Shown here one piece after another: positions 58,974 through 64,000 of a DNA stretch of 64,000 nt. A model generated the notes under the pieces. That model made no database searches. It saw nothing but the letters and a program-made list of their open reading frames with translations, and had not been told where the DNA came from. Positions within the stretch are counted from its first letter, which is position 1. Every line of letters starts with the position of its first letter. The stretch lies in the NCBI RefSeq assembly GCF_000633535.1, contig NZ_AYMR01000001.1, positions 186,001-250,000 of the forward strand. Reading direction: 5' to 3'. The translations under genes and the position numbers were made by a program. Source of the stretch: Leifsonia aquatica H1aii (GTDB taxonomy: Bacteria; Actinomycetota; Actinomycetes; Actinomycetales; Microbacteriaceae).

Positions 58974-58979
58974 AGTCTA
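58974..58979 (-). promoter_or_regulatory. leaderless -10 box of purK
   Basis: TAGACT on the minus strand, 6 bases before the ATG at 58967. Confidence 0.55.
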
Positions 58980-59014
58980 CCCGGGGCGTCGCCACGGAGC
59001 GGCCGATACCGACC

Positions 59015-59020
59015 TATACT
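59015..59020 (+). promoter_or_regulatory. -10 box of the first GtrA gene
   Basis: TATACT, close to consensus, about 51 bases before the ATG at 59072, which has GGGAAGAA as binding site. No recognisable -35 at the expected distance. Confidence 0.5.
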
Positions 59021-59071
59021 GTTCGACGGCCGGCCGACCGGCCGCCGACCCCTCTCCGCTCCCGGGAAGAA

Positions 59072-59650
59072 ATGACGTTCCTCTCCACTCTGTACGAACG
59101 ACTCGTGCGCTATGCACTGAAGTTCGGCGTCGTCGGCATCGTCGGCTACTTCGTCGATGTCGGGATCTTCAATCTGCTTCGTCTCGGCGCTGCGGGGAGC
59201 GACCATTTCTGGCAGTCACCGCTCGGGGCCAAGATCGTGTCCGTCACCGTCTCCACCCTGGTCACCTGGTTCGGCAACCGCTATTGGACGTTCCGCGAGC
59301 ATCGCCGAAAGAACGTCGCGCTGGAGTTGCTCGAATTCGCCGTCATCGCGGTGGCGGGCCTGGGGATCAGCCTGCTCTGCCTCTACGTCTCGCACTACGT
59401 TCTCGGCTTCACCTCGCTGCTGGCGGACAACATCTCGACGAACGTCATCGGACTCCTCCTGGCGACGGCGTTCCGCTTCCTTCTGTATCGCTACTGGGTC
59501 TACGGGCATCATCGCAAGGATGGTCTGACTGCGAGGAGAAACGCGGAGGCCGAAGCCGCCGCCCTGTCGATCTTCGAGGACGACTCAACCGCGAGCGAAG
59601 ACGCTGCCTCCCTGGACTCCCGGCGACACACGGGGACGGAAGCCGGCTGA
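59072..59650 (+). CDS. GtrA family membrane protein (copy 1)
   Basis: A 192-residue protein with four membrane helices: LKFGVVGIVGYFVDVGIFNLL, the NRYWTFREHRR loop, LEFAVIAVAGLGISLLCLY and LADNISTNVIGLLLATAFRF. The C-terminus (about 50 residues) is acidic. GtrA proteins are thought to flip polyprenyl-phosphate sugars across the membrane for extracytoplasmic glycosyltransferases; the mycobacterial homologue in this place is Rv3277. ATG 59072 is preceded by GGGAAGAA. A second GtrA gene follows after 66 bases. Confidence 0.88.
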   Translation: MTFLSTLYERLVRYALKFGVVGIVGYFVDVGIFNLLRLGAAGSDHFWQSPLGAKIVSVTVSTLVTWFGNRYWTFREHRRKNVALELLEFAVIAVAGLGISLLCLYVSHYVLGFTSLLADNISTNVIGLLLATAFRFLLYRYWVYGHHRKDGLTARRNAEAEAAALSIFEDDSTASEDAASLDSRRHTGTEAG

Positions 59651-59703
59651 GCGCGTTCTCACTGTGAGCCCCACCCGCACATTCTTTTGACAACCCGGTC
59701 GAG

Positions 59704-59709
59704 TATGGT
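59704..59709 (+). promoter_or_regulatory. leaderless -10 box of the second GtrA gene
   Basis: TATGGT followed by 7 bases and the ATG at 59717. A TTGACA at 59687 lies only 11 bases upstream and is too close to serve as its -35. Confidence 0.5.
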
Positions 59710-59716
59710 GCGGGGC

Positions 59717-60304
59717 ATGGCGCAGAGATCGACATCGCCCGAGCAACCGAACGCCGGGGCGCGCAAGGCGCGACTGCTTCCTCAGCTGATCAAATTCGGC
59801 GCGGTGGGTGCAGTCGGGTTCGTCGTAAACCTCGCGGTGTTCAACGGGCTGATGCTCACCGTGCTCTCGAGCGTTCCCCACAAGACGCTCATCGCCACCG
59901 CGATCGCCACCCTCGTCGCTATCGGCACGAACTGGGTGGGCAACCGGTATTGGGCGTTCGCCAACAACCGGCAGGACAACACCGCTCGCGAAGGCGCCGA
60001 GTTCTTCATCGTCAGCCTGGCCGGGATGGCGATTCCGCTGCTCTGCGTCTGGGTCTCGCACTACCTACTCGGCTTCACGACGCTGCTGGCGGACAACATC
60101 GCGAACAACGTCGTCGGCCTCGCGCTGGGCATGGTGTTCCGCTTCGCGTTCTACCGCTGGTGGGTCTTCTCACCGGAGCGCGCTGAACGGCGAACGGACC
60201 GCCACACGAACCGCACGATCAACGGTGATCAACCCGTCGATGCCGCAGCACTCACCGGTTCGACGCTAGCGGCTGCCCCAGACGGTGGTCTCGTCGGAGA
60301 CTGA
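59717..60304 (+). CDS. GtrA family membrane protein (copy 2)
   Basis: A 195-residue paralogue of the preceding gene: IKFGAVGAVGFVVNLAVFNGL, GNRYWAFANNRQ, ADNIANNVVGLALG and FRFAFYRWWVF. Four helices, with a basic N-terminal extension and a polar C-terminus. Start 59717 was chosen because TATGGT lies seven bases upstream; an earlier in-frame ATG at 59687 would be preceded by no promoter. The 3' end overlaps the converging PH-domain gene by 39 bases. Two GtrA proteins suggest two lipid-linked sugars. Confidence 0.87.
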   Translation: MAQRSTSPEQPNAGARKARLLPQLIKFGAVGAVGFVVNLAVFNGLMLTVLSSVPHKTLIATAIATLVAIGTNWVGNRYWAFANNRQDNTAREGAEFFIVSLAGMAIPLLCVWVSHYLLGFTTLLADNIANNVVGLALGMVFRFAFYRWWVFSPERAERRTDRHTNRTINGDQPVDAAALTGSTLAAAPDGGLVGD

Positions 60305-60823
60305 TTCCGACTGCTGCCGCCGCACGGCGACGACGTTCTGGGCGTGCTCCATCAGCTCGCCGAGGGCGCGCTGCACCTGATCCGCCTTGGGAACGTCCTT
60401 CAGCACGACGGGACGATCGAGGCCCGCGTTGATCCGCACGTCGCCGGACCGGAAAGCGCTCTGCAGCCAGTTGCGTGTGACGCTCACGTCATAGCCACGG
60501 CTATGCAGCAGCTCCTGGCGCACCCGGACGAAGAAGCCGTGCCGGATGACGATGCGCCGGGTGGTGATCGTGTAGCGACGGCTCAGCCACGCCGCCAGCG
60601 GCAGCAGGAACAGCAGGAGCACCGCGACCGCGGCCGCGGACCAGAGGAGGACGATCTCCCAGACCTCGTCGACGCGGCCGGCGAAGAACCCGACGGCTCC
60701 GCTCGCGGCGATCAGGGCGAGGCTGGGCCAGAACAGCACGCGGGCGTTGCGGCGCAGGCGCGCGACCACCCGCTCCGGGGGCTGGCCGGGCACCCCGTCC
60801 GTCGTGTTGCTCATGCTTCCCAT
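60266..60823 (-). CDS. PH (bPH2-like) domain-containing membrane protein
   Basis: A 185-residue protein with two membrane helices (residues about 30-80) and a bacterial PH-like domain: RRYTITTRRIVIRHGFFVRVRQELL and SGDVRINAGLDRPVVLKDVP. The homologue in mycobacteria is Rv3278c. Start ATG 60823 overlaps the birA stop (TAATG); ATG 60814 is an alternative. The 3' end overlaps the second GtrA gene by 39 bases in the opposite direction. Function unknown. Confidence 0.85.
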   Translation of the reverse strand: MGSMSNTTDGVPGQPPERVVARLRRNARVLFWPSLALIAASGAVGFFAGRVDEVWEIVLLWSAAAVAVLLLFLLPLAAWLSRRYTITTRRIVIRHGFFVRVRQELLHSRGYDVSVTRNWLQSAFRSGDVRINAGLDRPVVLKDVPKADQVQRALGELMEHAQNVVAVRRQQSESVSDETTVWGSR

Positions 60824-61602
60824 TAATACCGCAGGTGCGTCACGTCACCGGCTGCGACAGCCGTGCGTCCGGTTTCCGACTCCACGATCAGCCGGCCGTC
60901 GCGATCGAGCCCGACCGCGGTGCCGAGCAGCGCGCCCCCTCCGGGAAGCTCCACACGCACCGGGCGGCCGATGGTGTGGCAGGCCTCGACGACCTCGTCC
61001 CGCAGCGCACTGCGCACCGGATCGCCGCCCGCCGTCAGATACTCCCGGTAGAGGGCGGTGAGGTGGGTCAGGTACGACGCGAGCACTGCGTCGGCATCCG
61101 GGGCATCGGCTCCCGCCACCACGAGGGAGGTGGAGGTGTCGGTCGGCAGCTCTTCGCGCTCCTGGAAGAGATTCACGCCGACCCCGATCACCAGTCCGGA
61201 CAGGTCCGGCAGCAGCTCGGAGAGGGTCCCGCTGACCTTCGCGCCGTCGATGAGCACGTCGTTGGGCCACTTCACCGCGACGGAGCCGGGTACCAGGGGT
61301 GCGATCGCCCGGCTCATCGCCAAACCGGCGAGCAGCGGGAACCATCCGAACGCCTCCGGAGCGAGCCCGTCCGGCTTGAGCAGGACCGAGATGGCGAGCG
61401 TCCGGCCCGGCGGGGCGACCCACACTCGGCCGAGCCGCCCCCGGCCGCCCGTCTGGTTCATGGTCACGATCGCGGAGAGGTCGCCGAGCTCCGGCGCGCG
61501 CGCCGTGAGCACGTCGTTGGTCGACCCGGCCTCGGGGAGCACATCGAGTGCGGGGACGACGGCACGGCTCCGCCGGAAGTCCACGGGATCGCTCTGCTGC
61601 AT
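60823..61602 (-). CDS. birA: biotin--[acetyl-CoA-carboxylase] ligase
   Basis: A 259-residue single-domain biotin protein ligase; the N-terminal DNA-binding domain of E. coli BirA is absent. The catalytic motifs are MNQTGGRGRLGRVW (biotinyl-AMP loop) and VKWPNDVLIDGAKVSG. It attaches biotin to the acyl-CoA carboxylase carrier subunit, and stands divergent to accD. ATG 61602 is used because CAGACT is 6 bases upstream; a longer frame to 61698 would overlap the accD start. Coupled by TAATG to the PH-domain gene. Confidence 0.94.
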   Translation of the reverse strand: MQQSDPVDFRRSRAVVPALDVLPEAGSTNDVLTARAPELGDLSAIVTMNQTGGRGRLGRVWVAPPGRTLAISVLLKPDGLAPEAFGWFPLLAGLAMSRAIAPLVPGSVAVKWPNDVLIDGAKVSGTLSELLPDLSGLVIGVGVNLFQEREELPTDTSTSLVVAGADAPDADAVLASYLTHLTALYREYLTAGGDPVRSALRDEVVEACHTIGRPVRVELPGGGALLGTAVGLDRDGRLIVESETGRTAVAAGDVTHLRY

Positions 61603-61608
61603 TGGCCC

Positions 61609-61680
61609 AGTCTGCCAGTGAAGCGGCCCGGATTTGTAGGATCCCGTCAACGGCATCGCCTCTGCACTGGCAGGTAGAGT
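61609..61680. promoter_or_regulatory. divergent promoters (birA / accD)
   Basis: Minus-strand CAGACT (61609-61614) is 6 bases before the birA ATG; plus-strand TAGAGT (61675-61680) is 7 bases before the accD GTG at 61688. Both genes are probably leaderless. The link between biotin ligase and its carboxylase in one divergent region may allow joint control. Confidence 0.5.
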
Positions 61681-61687
61681 GAACGGC

Positions 61688-63288
<1,601 letters not shown>

Positions 63289-63292
<4 letters not shown>

Positions 63293-63516
63293 GCACCGAG
63301 CTCGACCCGTCGCAGATCCGTTTCGTCACGCGCGGCGTGACGGCCGAGGAGATCGCGGCCGTCACCGCCGTGCTGACGGCCGCAGCGGCCGAGCAGGCCG
63401 CCGCGGCTGCCGCCGCCCGCCCCGTCGCCGGACCGGATGCCTGGGTACGGAGCCAGCGCCGACTGCGCACTCCACTGAACCCGGGCCCGGGTGCGTGGCG
63501 GTCGTTCTCGGGCTGA
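63289..63516 (+). CDS. accE: acyl-CoA carboxylase epsilon subunit
   Basis: A 75-residue protein with the family motif [17 protein letters not shown] (residues 15-32) and the [12 protein letters not shown] end segment (residues 52-63), which binds the carboxyltransferase. It stabilises AccA-AccD complexes in actinobacteria. GTG 63289 overlaps the accD stop. The gene is followed by a 467-base non-coding stretch. Confidence 0.93.
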
Positions 63517-63617
63517 CCCATCCGCCGCTACGCTTCGGCGTCGTCCCCCGATTTGTACCCCGCCCACGACGTCCCCCACATGCGGGACAGCCTGGATTCG
63601 GGGCGATGCCACTCAGT

Positions 63618-63646
63618 GAGGACACCGAGTGTCCCCCGGTGTCCTC
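63618..63646. other. 10-bp inverted repeat after accE
   Basis: GAGGACACCG (63618-63627) and CGGTGTCCTC (63637-63646) are perfect arms with a 9-base loop. Inside it, GGACAC (63620-63625) also pairs with GTGTCC (63629-63634). A terminator without a T-run or a regulator site. Confidence 0.45.
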
Positions 63647-63741
63647 CAAAATGACGACTATGTAATCTCTGGGAATGTCGTCAATATAGTTATTGCTAGG
63701 TGTCTCTCCTCGTGAGTCACACCGCCGAATCACTCGTCGAC

Positions 63742-63747
63742 TAGGGT
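63742..63747 (+). promoter_or_regulatory. -10 box of a possible small RNA
   Basis: TAGGGT at about 12 bases before the expected start (near 63754), just upstream of two tandem hairpins. No -35 match. Confidence 0.35.
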
Positions 63748-63770
63748 AAGCAGGCGAGTGCTTTGGGGGC

Positions 63771-63805
63771 GAGTCAGGGCGATATTCGGGTTGTCGCCCT
63801 GACTC
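63771..63805. other. 12-bp hairpin (first of two)
   Basis: GAGTCAGGGCGA (63771-63782) pairs perfectly with TCGCCCTGACTC (63794-63805); the 11-base loop contains ATTCGGG. Confidence 0.7.
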
Positions 63806-63814
63806 GGGGTTTGA

Positions 63815-63847
63815 AAAGGGGCCGACAATTCGGGTGTCGGCCCCTTT
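63815..63847. terminator. 13-bp terminator hairpin (second of two)
   Basis: AAAGGGGCCGACA (63815-63827) pairs perfectly with TGTCGGCCCCTTT (63835-63847) around a 7-base loop ATTCGGG. The short T-run after it supports rho-independent termination of transcripts from the left. Confidence 0.7.
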
Positions 63848-63934
63848 CTCCTATTAACCGGCCGGTCTCATCTCGCAAGCCATGCGATCGCCGTTCGGGA
63901 GCCACAGGCGGACGAGGCCTCAGCCACGGGCGGA

Positions 63935-63940
63935 TACGAT
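63935..63940 (+). promoter_or_regulatory. -10 box of the gene at the right edge
   Basis: TACGAT, 43 bases before the ATG at 63984, with GGAGA as binding site. Confidence 0.4.
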
Positions 63941-63983
63941 GGGAGGGCTCCAGCAGCGCTCTAAGAAACGGAGAACCAACCGA

Positions 63984-64000
63984 ATGACCCGCGCTCTCAT
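63984..64000 (+). CDS. first five codons of a gene running off the window
   Basis: ATG at 63984 follows GGAGA and reads M-T-R-A-L plus two bases, then the window ends. Mycobacteria have maf after accE, but the long gap and the short sequence do not allow a call. Confidence 0.4.

Larger units (their letters stand above)
63754..63850 (+). ncRNA. candidate small RNA with two tandem hairpins
   Basis: A transcript starting near 63754 would have two stem-loops: 12 bp (63771-63782 with 63794-63805) and 13 bp (63815-63827 with 63835-63847). Both loops contain the same ATTCGGG, and the second hairpin has the shape of a terminator (AAA before, TTT after). Length about 97 bases. It could equally be the terminator region of accD-accE or the leader of the next gene. 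No known RNA family is recognised. Confidence 0.35.
63517..63983. other. 467-base non-coding stretch with hairpins
   Basis: No convincing gene. It contains an inverted repeat (63618-63646), a relatively A+T-rich part (63650-63710) with a 7-bp inverted repeat (TGACGAC 63652-63658 / GTCGTCA 63677-63683), a TAGGGT box (63742-63747), two tandem hairpins (63771-63805 and 63815-63847), and a TACGAT box (63935-63940) before the next gene. The combination suggests a terminator region plus a possible small RNA. Confidence 0.7.

Noticed and set aside
59687-59692. TTGACA as -35 of the second GtrA gene
   Set aside because: It lies only 11 bases before the TATGGT -10 box, too close for a -35/-10 pair.
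63754-63850. Match to the 6C RNA family
   Set aside because: 6C RNAs have C-rich loops with six or more cytosines; the loops here are ATTCGGG (CCCGAAT on the other strand).

Overview
The window is high-GC DNA of a Gram-positive actinobacterium, most likely a member of the Microbacteriaceae (Leifsonia/Microbacterium-like; this is inference, no marker gene fixes the genus). The reasons are a WhiB-family regulator, a LytR-CpsA-Psr ligase, DUF3499/DUF5719 proteins, an acyl-CoA carboxylase epsilon subunit, many GTG/TTG starts, and a dozen genes whose start codon lies 6-8 bases after a TANNNT -10 box, which is the signature of leaderless transcription. No tRNA, rRNA, IS element, phage gene or CRISPR array is visible.

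Layout. 1-4.7 kb: a DUF4350/MoxR/DUF58 operon, SpoIIM and RDD (a cell-envelope cluster also found in mycobacteria). 4.7-8.5 kb: a cyclase-family hydrolase, a GNAT acetyltransferase coupled to ahcY, DUF3499 and a zincin-like protein. 8.5-16 kb: DUF5719, a very large GT2 membrane protein, WhiB, galE and an acyl-CoA dehydrogenase. 16.1-17.3 kb: manA. 17.3-55.8 kb: a surface-polysaccharide locus of about 38 kb. 55.9-63.5 kb: LCP ligase, purE, purK, two GtrA proteins, a PH-domain protein, birA, accD and accE. The last 0.5 kb is a non-coding stretch with hairpins, then the first codons of another gene.

How the genes work together. rmlA, rmlC, rmlB and rmlD make dTDP-L-rhamnose. galE, manA, a WecC-like nucleotide-sugar dehydrogenase and an NAD-dependent epimerase supply or interconvert other sugars. 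About a dozen glycosyltransferases (GT2, GT4 and fused GT2-GT4 forms) could assemble the glycan. A Wzm/Wzt ABC exporter with a carbohydrate-binding tail can move a finished chain. Two Wzy/WaaL-like membrane proteins and a flippase-like protein suggest a second export route or a second polymer. Two tandem GT-C-like membrane proteins, DPM/GtrB-like GT2 enzymes and two GtrA proteins look like parts of a side-branch decoration system using polyprenyl-linked sugars. An acyltransferase and the LCP protein could acylate the glycan and attach it to the cell wall.

The housekeeping genes on both sides (ahcY, DUF3499, zincin-like, WhiB, manA, rmlD, LCP, purE, purK, GtrA, PH, birA, accD, accE) follow nearly the same order as the mycobacterial Rv3248c-Rv3281 region, so the sugar locus appears to be an expanded accessory block inside a conserved backbone. 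The most striking single signal is a glycosyltransferase gene (42795-44707) split by a frameshift exactly at a five-unit AG/CT dinucleotide repeat. Removing one unit restores a 636-residue protein that aligns without a gap to a paralogue 2 kb away. This could be a phase-variable switch, a recent mutation or a sequencing error.
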